A stretch of DNA of 64,000 bases from G963663315 sp963665165 (lineage in GTDB: Bacteria > Pseudomonadota > Gammaproteobacteria > Arenicellales > Poriferihabitantaceae), in NCBI GenBank assembly GCA_963665165.1, contig OY761989.1:2232001-2296000 (forward strand). Reading direction: 5' to 3'. Positions within the stretch are counted from its first letter, which is position 1. Each line of letters opens with the position of its first letter. The position numbers and the translations under genes are program-made. The notes below the pieces were generated by a model. That model was not told where the DNA came from. It searched no databases and saw only the letters and a program-made list of their open reading frames with translations. This document shows positions 9,064-18,700 of the stretch, piece after piece.

Positions 9064-9189
9064 ATCAGCGGGCCGGCACAAAGGCCCACCCCCGCGATGA
9101 CAACCAGGCACGGGAATCCACGAATGGCGGTCGGTCACGGGAATGGCGAAACCGTCGGTTGCGGGCTGTATATTCCCGGCGATTGCCGT

Positions 9190-9352
9190 TAGAATGTGCG
9201 GGTGGTCAGGGAATACGGTAAATGGTCCCATAGCAAGCCGTAGCTGCCCCCGCAACTGTATGCAAGGTGTCACCCACATCTGCGCCACTGGGAAATGCGT
9301 TTCCCGGGAAGGCATGGCGTGACCATACCTGCGAGCCAGGAGACCTGAACAC
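9190..9352 (+). promoter_or_regulatory. Cobalamin (B12) riboswitch aptamer
   Basis: All conserved blocks of the AdoCbl aptamer appear in order on the plus strand: CAGGGAATACGGT (9207-9219), GCTGCCCCCGCAACTGTA (about 9243-9260), GCCACTG (9284-9290), GGGAAGG (9306-9312) and GAGCCAGGAGACC, the B12 box (9333-9345). It precedes cbiC and so should repress the cbiC-to-cobN operon when cobalamin is plentiful. The 5' and 3' limits of stem P1 are approximate. Confidence 0.95.
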
Positions 9353-9370
9353 GGCGATTTTCACTGCAAC

Positions 9371-9391
9371 GGGCCGGGTGGGGCCTTTTTG
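9371..9391 (+). terminator. Possible riboswitch expression-platform terminator
   Basis: GGGCC (9371-9375) can pair with GGCCT (9382-9386) around a 6-base loop, and T residues follow through 9390. The stem is only 5 bp, so this is a weak candidate for the transcription-termination platform of the riboswitch. The remaining leader to 9516 contains a second hairpin (8-bp stem GGACAGGC/GCCTGTCC, 9430-9451) without a T-tract and no ORF that I can support. Confidence 0.35.
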
Positions 9392-9516
9392 AGAAAGACC
9401 GATGAACCGATCCAGATTCCCTTTTCCCCGGACAGGCGCGATGGCCTGTCCCTGCATCCCTGCGATCCGGTATCGCCAGTCCAGCCGGGTTGCGGGCCGG
9501 CGTGGTGGGTTGCCGC

Positions 9517-10155
9517 ATGGATGAGTACCTGAAAGACCCGGCCCGGATCGAGGATAAATCCTTCGCCCTGATTCGCGAGGCGACTGACCTGTCCGGATTT
9601 TCCGAGCCGGAACGCCAGGTGGTGATGCGGCTGGTGCATACTTGCAGCTATCCGGAAATCGCGCGCCAGGTTCGATTCAGCCGGGACGCGGCGGCGGCCG
9701 GGATCGCGGCATTGAACGCCGGCTGTGAAATCCTGTGCGACACGGAAATGGTCCGGCACGGATTGAGTGAACGGTTCCTCGATACCCGGCCGCGCTGTTT
9801 CCTGAATGATCCGGCGGTGGCCGGTCCGGCCCGGCAAAACAACCAGTCCCGGTCGATGACCGCGGTGCAGTTCTGGCTGCCGTACCTTGAGGGCAGCATT
9901 GCGATTGTCGGCAACGCCCCGACCGCGCTGTTCCGCCTGATGGAGTTGCTGGAAGAAGGCGCGGCAAAACCGGCGCTGGTGATTGGCATCCCGGTGGGTT
10001 TTGTCGGCGCCGCTGAGTCGAAACGATATCTGGTCGATCATCAGGCCCGCCTCGGGGTCGAGTACATCACGATTCTGGGCCGAAGCGGCGGCAGCGCCCT
10101 GGCGGCGGCGGCATTCAACACGCTGGCGCGCCTGGGCAGGGGCATCCGATGTTAA
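9517..10155 (+). CDS. cbiC: Precorrin-8X methylmutase
   Basis: Moves the methyl group from C11 to C12 to form (hydrogeno)cobyrinic acid (CbiC/CobH). The product from ATG 9517 has 212 residues; the N-terminus YLKDPARIEDKSFALIREA is the usual family start, so the upstream TTG at 9490 and the GTGs at 9502 and 9505 are not used. The catalytic His lies in the RLVHTCSYPE segment. Further family segments are GNAPTAL and GIPVGFVGAAESK. First gene of the riboswitch-controlled operon; its stop overlaps the cbiET start by 7 bases. Confidence 0.94.
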   Translation: MDEYLKDPARIEDKSFALIREATDLSGFSEPERQVVMRLVHTCSYPEIARQVRFSRDAAAAGIAALNAGCEILCDTEMVRHGLSERFLDTRPRCFLNDPAVAGPARQNNQSRSMTAVQFWLPYLEGSIAIVGNAPTALFRLMELLEEGAAKPALVIGIPVGFVGAAESKRYLVDHQARLGVEYITILGRSGGSALAAAAFNTLARLGRGIRC

Positions 10156-11501
10156 CGCTGACGACTGCGCCGGGGGACGATTTGCCGGCGCCGATCCAGT
10201 GGCCCGGGCCGCCGGTCAGTGTGGTCAGCCTGGGCTGTGGCGACCCGGCCCTGCTGTCGGAGGACGCTCTCGCGGACCTGGGCGGGGCGGAATTGATCTA
10301 TGGCTCGGAACGTCACTTCAGGCAGATTGCCGGAGTCAAAAGCGATGCCCGCAAGGTGGTTTTCCCTTCTCCGCTTTCCGGGTTGCGCGAAATGCTGGTT
10401 GCCAACCGGTCCGCCAGGGTCGTGGTGCTGGGTTCGGGCGACGCGTTGTTTTACGGGATCGGCGAGTGGCTGGGGAGATGGATCGCAAAGGACAAACTGC
10501 GGTTTCATCCGAACATTTCGAGTATTCAATCCTGTTTTCACGCGCTCGGCCTGTCGTGGCGGCAGGCCGAGGTCGTCAGCCTGCATGGACGGTCTCCGGA
10601 TACACTGCGCCGGCATATCAGACACCGTCACCGGATCGCGGTTTTTACGGACCGGGACTGCGGCCCTGTGGCCATTGCCGGGGAGCTGGCGCGGCAGGGT
10701 TATGGTCCATCCATCATCCGGGTATGCGAAGCCATGGGCAGCGCGCAACAGCGGATCCGGCAGTATTCGGCGAACGGGCTTGCCAGTCCGGGAGCGGAGC
10801 GGGTGGACGGGGAGTTCCAGGCGCTGAATGTCTGCATCATCGATCTGTGGCGCGATCCGGGTCTGGCGGCATCGGCGCTGCCCGCTTTTCCGGGTATTTC
10901 CGATCCCCTTTTCTCGACCGGCGCAAAACCCGGCTACGGCATGATCAGCAAACGCGAAACACGCCTGGTGATCCTGTCCCTGATGTCTCCGGAAAATGGT
11001 GAAATCGCCTGGGATATCGGCGCCGGCTGCGGCAGTGTCAGTGTCGAGTGGGCCAGGTGGAACCATCCCGGCCGGATTTACGCAATCGAGCGATCCGAGG
11101 CTCGTGTCGGGCATATCATCACCAACAGTGAGCGGTTCGGGACCAGCCTGAACCTGATCCCGATCCACGGTACGGCGCCGGCAAGCTGCGAGGGCCTGCC
11201 GGATCCGGACTGCATCTTTATCGGCGGCAGCGGCGGTCCGGGAAGATTGCCCGGATTGCTCGATTACGCCTGGGGGCGGCTGAAACCGGCCGGGAAGCTG
11301 GTCGCCAGCGCCGTGACCGGGCAGAGCGCGGCTGCGCTGACTTCGTTTTTTGACGGCAAGCCGGGTTACGAACGGGTCACCCTGCGGGTCGGGAAAACCC
11401 TGCCCGGAAGCGCGGCCCCGAGAACATTGAAACCGGTCACCGTCGTGAAATGTTTCAAACCCGGACCGCTTCGGGAACCGGCTGGCAGCCTGCGGCCATG
11501 A
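10149..11501 (+). CDS. cobL: Bifunctional precorrin-6Y C5,15-methyltransferase (decarboxylating), CbiE-CbiT fusion
   Basis: Methylates C5 and C15 and decarboxylates the C12 acetate of precorrin-6B. The N-terminal CbiE half (about residues 20-240) is a tetrapyrrole methylase (VVSLGCGDPALLS, VLGSGDALFYG). The C-terminal CbiT half (about 250-430) is a Rossmann methyltransferase (IAWDIGAGCGSVSVEWA, then IFIGGSGG). The 450-residue length equals the normal CobL fusion. The stop overlaps the next gene's ATG in an ATGA arrangement. Confidence 0.94.
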   Translation: MLTLTTAPGDDLPAPIQWPGPPVSVVSLGCGDPALLSEDALADLGGAELIYGSERHFRQIAGVKSDARKVVFPSPLSGLREMLVANRSARVVVLGSGDALFYGIGEWLGRWIAKDKLRFHPNISSIQSCFHALGLSWRQAEVVSLHGRSPDTLRRHIRHRHRIAVFTDRDCGPVAIAGELARQGYGPSIIRVCEAMGSAQQRIRQYSANGLASPGAERVDGEFQALNVCIIDLWRDPGLAASALPAFPGISDPLFSTGAKPGYGMISKRETRLVILSLMSPENGEIAWDIGAGCGSVSVEWARWNHPGRIYAIERSEARVGHIITNSERFGTSLNLIPIHGTAPASCEGLPDPDCIFIGGSGGPGRLPGLLDYAWGRLKPAGKLVASAVTGQSAAALTSFFDGKPGYERVTLRVGKTLPGSAAPRTLKPVTVVKCFKPGPLREPAGSLRP

Positions 11502-12250
11502 GCATGACCGCATCCAGCCCGAAGTCCCCCTCCCCCGGACGGTTTTATGGTATCGGGGTCGGGCCGGGCGATCCGGAACTGCTGACCCTGAAGGCCTGGC
11601 GCCTGATCCGGCAATGCGACGTAATCACTTATCTGTCCAGCGACCGGGGCTATTCGATGGCGCGGGAGATTGCGGCCGAAGCGCTCGAAAATCCGGCCAA
11701 TACGGAGCAGCGGCAGCAGGCTTTCGTGATGCCGATGTGTGAAAACCGGGAGGTCGCCAACCGGACTTACGACCAGGCCGCGCAGATCATCAGGCGCCAT
11801 CTGGGTGAAGGCCGGGATGTCGGCTTCCTGTGCCAGGGAGACCCGTTGCTGTTCGGTTCGTTTTCCTGTCTGCATGACCGCCTGAACGGGCAATACCCGA
11901 CCTTCGTGGTACCGGGGATCAACTCGATCAATGCCTGTGCCGCCCTGACCGGAACGGCCATGACACGGCTGGCCGAAAACCTGGCTGTGATATCCGGGCG
12001 CAGGGACGATGACGACATTCTCGACACGCTGGTCCGGTTCGACAATATCGCGATCATGAAACCCGGCCGCCGCCGCGCCAGGATCCTGGAACTGATCGAG
12101 CGGTCGAACCGTTCCGAAGACGCCTGTTATGTGGAATACGCCGGACATTCCAGACAGAGGATCGTACGCGACATCCGTACGCTGGACGACGGCATGGGGC
12201 CGTATTTTTCGTTGTTCCTGATCCATTGTTCGAGAAACCGTCCGCTATGA
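11498..12250 (+). CDS. cbiL: Precorrin-2 C20-methyltransferase
   Basis: First dedicated corrin methylation after precorrin-2 (CobI/CbiL). It has 250 residues from the ATG at 11498, which overlaps the cobL stop by 4 bases; an in-frame ATG at 11450 would lie inside cobL and precede the conserved start. Family features: RFYGIGVGPGDPELLTLKA near residue 15, the substrate loop GDPLLFGSF near 110, and VVPGINSINACAALTG near 138. Member of the cbiC-cobN operon. Confidence 0.93.
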   Translation: MSMTASSPKSPSPGRFYGIGVGPGDPELLTLKAWRLIRQCDVITYLSSDRGYSMAREIAAEALENPANTEQRQQAFVMPMCENREVANRTYDQAAQIIRRHLGEGRDVGFLCQGDPLLFGSFSCLHDRLNGQYPTFVVPGINSINACAALTGTAMTRLAENLAVISGRRDDDDILDTLVRFDNIAIMKPGRRRARILELIERSNRSEDACYVEYAGHSRQRIVRDIRTLDDGMGPYFSLFLIHCSRNRPL

Positions 12251-13032
12251 CCCGCAAGCCACCCGCCATCATATACAGCCTGACCGAACCGGGCCGCGCG
12301 CTGGGCGACCGGCTGCTGGAAGCGGTTCCGTCCAGCATTCACAAACACCGGGCCGACCCGTTCATCGAAACCGTGCGAAACGACTTCACACAAGGCCATG
12401 ACTGTATTTTCATCTGTGCGACCGGGATTGTGATTCGCGCCCTTGCACCGGCGTTGCGCGACAAATACCGGGATCCCGCGGTGGTGGCGCTGGATGAATC
12501 CGGCGATCATGTCATCCCGCTTCTATCCGGGCATCAGGGGGGAGCGGACGCGCTGGCCCGGCGCATCTCCGAGCGCATAGGCGCGCGTTGCGTGACCACC
12601 TCCGCCGGTGATTACGGGCAACCGGTTTATACGCTCGGCATCGGCTGCGACCGCAACTGCCCGGTGGAGATGATCGATGAACTGCTGGACAAGGCCTCTG
12701 CCGTACTGGGCATCGGCGAATCGTTCCGTGCGCTGGCCAGCATTGACCTGAAAGCGGATGAGCCCTGTCTGGTCGCCACTGCCGCGAACCTTGCGCTGCC
12801 CTTTCGAACCTGGCCGGCACAGCGTTTAAGGAGCGTCGAGGATCAATTGACTGAAAAATCGGAGACTGTGTTCCGGGAGGTGGGGTGTTATGGCGTGGCT
12901 GAGGCGGCGGCCCTGGTTGCGGCGGCGCAGATCACCGGCAACCGGGCCGAACTGGTCCTGTCCAAGCAAAAAAACGCGAGAGCCACGATCGCGGCGGCCC
13001 GCAGCTATCGGGCGCGCAGGCCGGTCCGATGA
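12247..13032 (+). CDS. cbiG: Cobalt-precorrin-5A hydrolase, short CbiG lacking the central domain
   Basis: Opens the delta-lactone and releases acetaldehyde during anaerobic-type ring contraction. From the ATG at 12247 (4-base overlap with cbiL) the protein has 261 residues. The N-terminal CbiG domain is clear (FICATGIVIRALAP, then VVALDESGDHVIPLLSGHQGGADALARR). It passes directly into the C-terminal CobE-like domain (TLGIGCDRNCPVEMIDE ... CYGVAEAAALVAA). The central domain found in the ~350-residue enterobacterial enzyme is absent. Two-domain CbiG proteins of this length occur in other bacteria, so I expect it to be functional. Confidence 0.9.
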   Translation: MTRKPPAIIYSLTEPGRALGDRLLEAVPSSIHKHRADPFIETVRNDFTQGHDCIFICATGIVIRALAPALRDKYRDPAVVALDESGDHVIPLLSGHQGGADALARRISERIGARCVTTSAGDYGQPVYTLGIGCDRNCPVEMIDELLDKASAVLGIGESFRALASIDLKADEPCLVATAANLALPFRTWPAQRLRSVEDQLTEKSETVFREVGCYGVAEAAALVAAAQITGNRAELVLSKQKNARATIAAARSYRARRPVR

Positions 13033-13835
13033 AGCGCCTGTACCTGGTCAGTACCGGCCCCGGCGACCGGGCATTGCTCACAGACCAGGCCCTGGACGCG
13101 ATCAGGGCGGCTACCGATATCGTTGCATACCGCCTTTACATCGACTTGCTGGGACCACAGGTCGATGGGTTGTGGGCCGGGAAACGGCGCCATCCGTATG
13201 AACTGGGGGCGGAAGCCGAGCGCGCCGGGTTTGCGCTCGACCTGGCCGCGGGCGGCAGGACCACCGCCCTGCTGTCCAGCGGGGATATCGGTATCTATGC
13301 GATGGCGGCGCTGGTCCTGGAGTTGATCGACAACCAGTTGAATGGCACACAGGATCATCCGGAATGGCTGCGGGTGGAGATCGAAATCATCCCTGGAATC
13401 AGCGCCATGCAGGCCAATTCGAGTTGCGCCGGCGCCTTGCTCGGGCATGATTTCTGCAGCATTTCCCTGTCTGACCTGCTGACTCCCTGGCAAACCATCG
13501 AAAACCGGATTCATGCGGCCGGAGCCGGGGATTTCGTGGTTTCCTTTTATAATCCGGTTTCGGCGCGAAGAGACTGGCAGCTCAACCGCGCGCGTGACAT
13601 CCTGCTTGAATACCGGGCGGCGTCGACGCCGGTAGTCGCGGGCCGCAACCTGACACGGGCGGATCACCGGACCGGCATCACCACCCTCGGCGACCTCGAC
13701 GCCAGCGCCATCGACATGTTTACCTGCGTATCCGTTGGCAGCAGCGAGTCCCGGCATATCGTCAATCCCCGTTTGAACCGCGAATGGGTCTACACTCCGC
13801 GCGGATATTCAAAAAAAACCGGAGAACCCGGATGA
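13029..13835 (+). CDS. cbiH: Precorrin-3B C17-methyltransferase (ring contraction)
   Basis: Catalyses C17 methylation with contraction of the porphyrinoid ring (CobJ/CbiH). 268 residues with the tetrapyrrole methylase start LYLVSTGPGDRALLTDQAL, the SSGDIGIYAMAAL loop near residue 78 and the IIPGISAMQANSSCAGALLGHDF segment near 122. No extra Fe-S domain is present. Overlaps cbiG by 4 bases and cbiF by 4 bases. Confidence 0.93.
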   Translation: MKRLYLVSTGPGDRALLTDQALDAIRAATDIVAYRLYIDLLGPQVDGLWAGKRRHPYELGAEAERAGFALDLAAGGRTTALLSSGDIGIYAMAALVLELIDNQLNGTQDHPEWLRVEIEIIPGISAMQANSSCAGALLGHDFCSISLSDLLTPWQTIENRIHAAGAGDFVVSFYNPVSARRDWQLNRARDILLEYRAASTPVVAGRNLTRADHRTGITTLGDLDASAIDMFTCVSVGSSESRHIVNPRLNREWVYTPRGYSKKTGEPG

Positions 13836-14632
13836 CGGTGTACTTCATTGGCGCCGGACCGGGAGACCCGGAACTGATTACCGTAAAGGGATTGAACCTG
13901 ATCCGGCGTTGTCCGGTGATTCTTTATGCCGGATCACTGGTTCCCGAAGAAGTCCTGGAGGACGCGGGGGCGGACAGCGGCGCCGAAGTGGCCATTGAAG
14001 ACACGTCGCCGCTCAATCTCGATGAAATCATCGACCGCGTCAGGACGGCCCATGCCGGAGGCCGGGATGTCGCCCGGGTGCATTCCGGCGACCCGTCGAT
14101 CTACGGGGCCATCGGTGAGCAGATGCGCCGGCTGGAGCGGCTCGACATTCCGTTCGAGGTGGTTCCGGGGGTAACTGCGACCAGCGCCTCGGCAGCCTGG
14201 CTGAAAAAGGAACTGACCCTGTCCGGGGTTACGCAGACGGTCATCCATACCCGTTACGGCGCAAAAACCCCGATGCCGGAAAACGAGAACCTGGACAGCC
14301 TGGCCCGGCATGGCGCGACCCTGGCGATTCATCTCGGCGTCAGCCATATCCATAAAATCGTCCGCGAACTGATCCCGCATTATGGTGAATCCTGCCCGGC
14401 AGCGGTGTGTTACCGCACAGGCTGGCCTGAACAGGATTTTGTCTGCGGCACCCTGGCGGACATTGTCGCCAAAGTCCGGGAGCGAAAATTCACCCGCACC
14501 AGCCTGATTCTGGTGGGGCCTGTGCTGAACCCGGGCCAGTTCAGCGATTCCTTCCTGTATGACCGGAACCAGGCCCATATCTATCGACCGAAAAGAAAAC
14601 CCGACCACCCGAGGAAAGTGAAAAGAGCATGA
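13832..14632 (+). CDS. cbiF: Precorrin-4 C11-methyltransferase
   Basis: SAM-dependent C11 methylation (CobM/CbiF). From the ATG at 13832, which overlaps the cbiH stop, the protein has 266 residues. The family start VYFIGAGPGDPELITVKG is immediate, followed by HSGDPSIYGAIGEQ near residue 88 and VVPGVTATSASAAWLKKELT. An in-frame ATG at 13784 lies inside cbiH and is rejected. The C-terminus is basic (RPKRKPDHPRKVKRA) and overlaps the cobW start. Confidence 0.94.
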   Translation: MTVYFIGAGPGDPELITVKGLNLIRRCPVILYAGSLVPEEVLEDAGADSGAEVAIEDTSPLNLDEIIDRVRTAHAGGRDVARVHSGDPSIYGAIGEQMRRLERLDIPFEVVPGVTATSASAAWLKKELTLSGVTQTVIHTRYGAKTPMPENENLDSLARHGATLAIHLGVSHIHKIVRELIPHYGESCPAAVCYRTGWPEQDFVCGTLADIVAKVRERKFTRTSLILVGPVLNPGQFSDSFLYDRNQAHIYRPKRKPDHPRKVKRA

Positions 14633-15780
14633 AACTCGATAAAATCCCGGCCACCATCGTCACCGGCTTCCTCGGCAGCGGCAAAACCACGCTGCTGTCG
14701 AATGCGATCAGGCAGGCGAACGGCAAACGCATTGCCGTCATTGTCAATGAATTCGGTGAACTGGACATTGACGCGGAGTTGCTGGGAAGCTGCGCTTTGG
14801 GCGGTGACAGGCCGGTCAGCGGGCCGGGTAGCGGATCAGGCAGCGACTTGGCCAGCGAGCCGAAGAGCGGACCGGACCCGGACCGGCCCGGCGTCGCGGA
14901 CACCTGTGCAGGCGGAATTCATGAACTGGCGAACGGCTGTATCTGCTGCACGGTGGAGGAGGAATTCCTGCCCGTCATGAAACACCTGGTCCAGCGCCGC
15001 GGGGATATCGACCATATCCTGATCGAAACTTCCGGGCTGGCGTTGCCGAAGCCATTGGTACAGGCTTTCAACTGGCCTGAAATCAAACCGTTCTTCACCG
15101 TCGATTGCGTGATCACCGTTGTCGATGGTCCGGCCATAGCGGATGGCAGACTGGCCGATGACCCGGAACGGGTGCGTGTGCAAAGTGCAAGGGATCCCGG
15201 TCTCGATCATGACCCCTCCCTGCGTGAATTGCTGGAAGATCAACTGGTGTCCGCGGATATGGTCATCCTCAGCAAGGCGGACCGGCTGCCCGACCGGCAA
15301 ATCCGGCCGCTTCACGACCAGCTTGAACCCTACCTCCAGCGCGGCGTCAGGATCATTGAAGCGGCAAACGGAAAAATCAATGGGGAGTTGATCATGGGGC
15401 TTCAGTTCGCGGCGGAAGAAAGCATCGAAAACGTTCATACCCATCACGATCATCACCACCGGAACGACCGCAAGCATGACCACGCCCATGACGGTTTCGA
15501 CTCGGTATGCATTGAATTCGGGGAAGTCGATGGTGAATTCATCACCCGCGCCGTCCAGCAACTGATACGGGAAAACACGATCTACCGGGTCAAGGGGTTC
15601 CTGGCCCTGCCGGGCAAAGCCATGCGTCAGGTGTTCCAGGGGGTCGGCGACCGCATCGACCGTTATTTCGACCGGCTCTGGCGTTGTGACGAAGAACGCA
15701 GGGGCAGGCTGGTATTCATCGGCAAGGGGCTCAATGCGGAGGAGATCGAATCGGCGCTGCAAACCCGTTCTGCAGGCTGA
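14629..15780 (+). CDS. cobW: CobW-family metal-delivery GTPase with a low-complexity insert
   Basis: Zinc-/cobalt-chaperone G3E GTPase; in cobalamin operons CobW is thought to deliver cobalt to the CobN chelatase. 383 residues: Walker A GFLGSGKT (13-20), the metal-site motif CICC (104-107), Walker B-like region ILIETSGLA (~125-135), base-recognition SKAD (~217), a His-rich loop with HTHHDHHHRND and HDHAHD (~265-285), and a C-terminal CobW_C domain. Between switch I and CICC there is a Gly/Ser/Pro/Asp-rich stretch (residues ~58-95, bases 14800-14913) that is much longer than usual. It could tune the metal-dependent GTPase switch or simply be a tolerated repeat expansion. The gene lies directly before cobN. 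Confidence 0.92.
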   Translation: MKLDKIPATIVTGFLGSGKTTLLSNAIRQANGKRIAVIVNEFGELDIDAELLGSCALGGDRPVSGPGSGSGSDLASEPKSGPDPDRPGVADTCAGGIHELANGCICCTVEEEFLPVMKHLVQRRGDIDHILIETSGLALPKPLVQAFNWPEIKPFFTVDCVITVVDGPAIADGRLADDPERVRVQSARDPGLDHDPSLRELLEDQLVSADMVILSKADRLPDRQIRPLHDQLEPYLQRGVRIIEAANGKINGELIMGLQFAAEESIENVHTHHDHHHRNDRKHDHAHDGFDSVCIEFGEVDGEFITRAVQQLIRENTIYRVKGFLALPGKAMRQVFQGVGDRIDRYFDRLWRCDEERRGRLVFIGKGLNAEEIESALQTRSAG

Positions 15781-15791
15781 CGGATCGAGTA

Positions 15792-18700
15792 ATGCATCTA
15801 CTGGCAGCCAGACCCGGTGGTTTCAGCGATGAAGAAGGCATCGTCGACCTGCAACAGAGTCCAGCCGAAATCGTCATTCTTTCCTCTCAGGATACCTCGC
15901 TTGGCCTGTTGGCTGAAGGCGCAGACGCTCTTGGCCGGAATGCTCCGGCCGTGCGGCTGGCCAATCTGGCCAATCTGGCGAAACCGGCCGCTTATGACCT
16001 GTACGAACATTCCGTCCTGCAGCATGCCAGACTGGTCCTGGTTTCCCTGCTCGGCGGCAGCGCTTACTGGCAGTACGGTATCGACCGGCTGTCCGCTCTC
16101 GCGGCGCAACGCGAAATCAACCTGATTGTGGTGCCCGGCGATGACCAGCCCGACCCGCACCTGGTCCGGATATCCAGTTGCCATCCCGAACAGCATCATG
16201 CGATCTGGCGTTATCTGCGCGAGGGAGGGAAACAAAATACATCCAGCCTGTTCGCGTTTCTGGCCGAGCAGTTTTTCGGTCCGGAGGCCCAGGGCGCGGA
16301 GCGGCCTGTCCGGTCGGCTGTGCCGCCTCCCGTGAGATTGCCTTTTTCGCTGATTTACGACCCGTCGCGGCAGTCGGTCTCACTGGACCAGTGGCTGGAA
16401 TCGAGAGACGAGGCGAAACCCAACGCGCTGTTGTTGTTTTATCGCAGCCATGTCCAGTCGGGCAATACCGGCGCCTTCGACCGGTTCATCGAAATCCTCG
16501 AAACGGAATTCAACACCCTTGCGGTGGCCGCCCTCTCCCTGAAAAATCCGGATTGCATGAGGACTGTCGAGCATCTGGTCGAACGGTCCGGCTGCCATGT
16601 CGTGATCAATACGACCAGTTTTTCCCAGCATGTCGAGGGCAATGCCTCCCTGTCCGGTGAGCCGCAGGCTCCAACCCGGCTTTTCAGGAGGGGTATCCCG
16701 GTAATCCAGGCCATCCTGGCCGCGAGCAGCGAACCGGACTGGGCCCGGTCGGCCCAGGGACTGCGCAGCCGGGATATCGCGATGAATGTTGCGCTGCCGG
16801 AGTATGATGGCCGGATTATCGGCCCTGCCGTCAGCTTCAAGACCCTGTTCCGGCACAGCGAGCAAACCCAGATGGATGTCATCCGTTACCGGCTGAACCC
16901 GGAGCGGGCCCGGTTCGTCACCCGGCTGGCCGCGAAATGGGCGGCCCTGTCGAAGCGGCCGAACAGGGACAAGCGCGTCGCGCTGATACTGGCGAACTAC
17001 CCCACCCGCAACGGCAGAATCGGCAATGGCGTCGGTCTCGACACTCCGGCGTCGGTCATCCATATCCTGCGCGCGTTACAGCAGGCGGGCTTCCCGGTCA
17101 ACGACATTCCCGAAAACGGGGACGCGATGATGTCGCTGTTGCAGTCGGCGGTCACCAATGACACGGACACAAACCCGATCAAGGCCTGCAATCAGAGTCT
17201 GGCGCTGGATGATTATCTGGAATGGTTCGGGCAACTGCCGCGCGACAGCCGGGACCCGGTCACGCGGCGCTGGGGAACTCCGCAAAACGACCCGATGTCC
17301 AGAAACGGGCGGATCATGGTATCCGGCTTGCGAACCGGCAATACCTTTGTCGGCATACAACCGGCCCGTGGATACAATCTGGATATCGCTGCCTGCTATC
17401 ATGACCCGGACCTGGCGCCGCCGCATGGTTATATCGCTTTCTACTTCTGGCTGCGGCATGTCTGGCGGGCGGATGCGATCGTCCATGTCGGCAAGCATGG
17501 CAATCTCGAATGGCTGCCGGGTAAAAGTGTCGCGCTTTCCGGTCAGTGCTGGCCGGACATTGTGCTCGGGCCGATGCCGCACCTGTACCCCTTCATCGTC
17601 AACGATCCCGGCGAAGGGGCGCAGGCGAAACGCCGCGCCGCAGCCGTGGTCATCGACCATCTGACCCCGCCGATGGCGCGGGCGGAAATCTATGGAGACC
17701 TGCTCGAACTGGAAAACCAGGTGGACGAATACTACCAGGCCGCCGGTCTCGACAGTCGCCGTGAAGCCTGGCTCAAAGACCGGATCTTGCAGAAACTGGA
17801 GAAATCCAGCCTGCTCAAGGAGATCGGCTCGAATATCGAAGATGACCCGGACAGGCTGCTTGGCCGACTGGACGCCTGGCTGTGCGAGCTGAAGGAATCC
17901 TCGATCCGCCACGGCCTGCATCGTTTCGGGGAGCTTCCCGAACCGCACAAACTGGCTGAAACGCTGGTGGCGCTGACCCGCCTTCCCCGCGGGGAACGGT
18001 CACAGGACAGCGGATTGCTACACTGCCTGAGCCATGATCTGGGGCTGGCCAACGGCGACCGGCCATTCGACCCCCTGAGATTCGACCCGGCGGCGCCCTG
18101 GCGTGGAACACGCCCGCAAATCCTGGCGGCGCTGTGCGCTTCGAGCTGGCGCACCGAGGCGGATACGCGGGAGCGGCTGGAACAGCTTGCCGAACGATGC
18201 GTACGGGACGCACTGTCCGGCAAACCGGCTGACCCGGTATTCGCGACCGCAAACCCGTTGCTGCGATACATCGTGCAGGTGGTCGCAGGCGCGGTTCGGG
18301 ATTCGGCCAGAGATGAAATCGCCAATCTGGTCGGGGCGCTGGAGGGACAGTTCGTGCCCGCCGGACCGAGCGGAGCGCCGACTCGCGGGCGGCTCGACGT
18401 ATTGCCGACCGGCCGCAACTTCTACTCGCTGGACTCGCGTTCGATTCCAACCCGCAGCGCCTGGGAACTGGGGCAGCGGTCTGCCGATGAACTGCTCGCC
18501 AGGCACTTGCAGGAACAGGGCGAATACCCCCGCCAACTGGGGCTGTCGGTATGGGGCACCTCGACCATGCGCACCGGGGGCGATGACATTGCCCAGGCTT
18601 TCGCGCTGATCGGGGTGCGTCCGGTCTGGGCGGAAGGTTCCGGCAGGGTGGTGGATATCGAGGTCATTCCCGGCTTTCAGATGGACCGGCCGCGGGTCGA

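Noticed and set aside
10152..11513. 453-codon minus-strand open frame
   Set aside because: Antisense to cobL, whose two domains and flanking overlaps are unambiguous.
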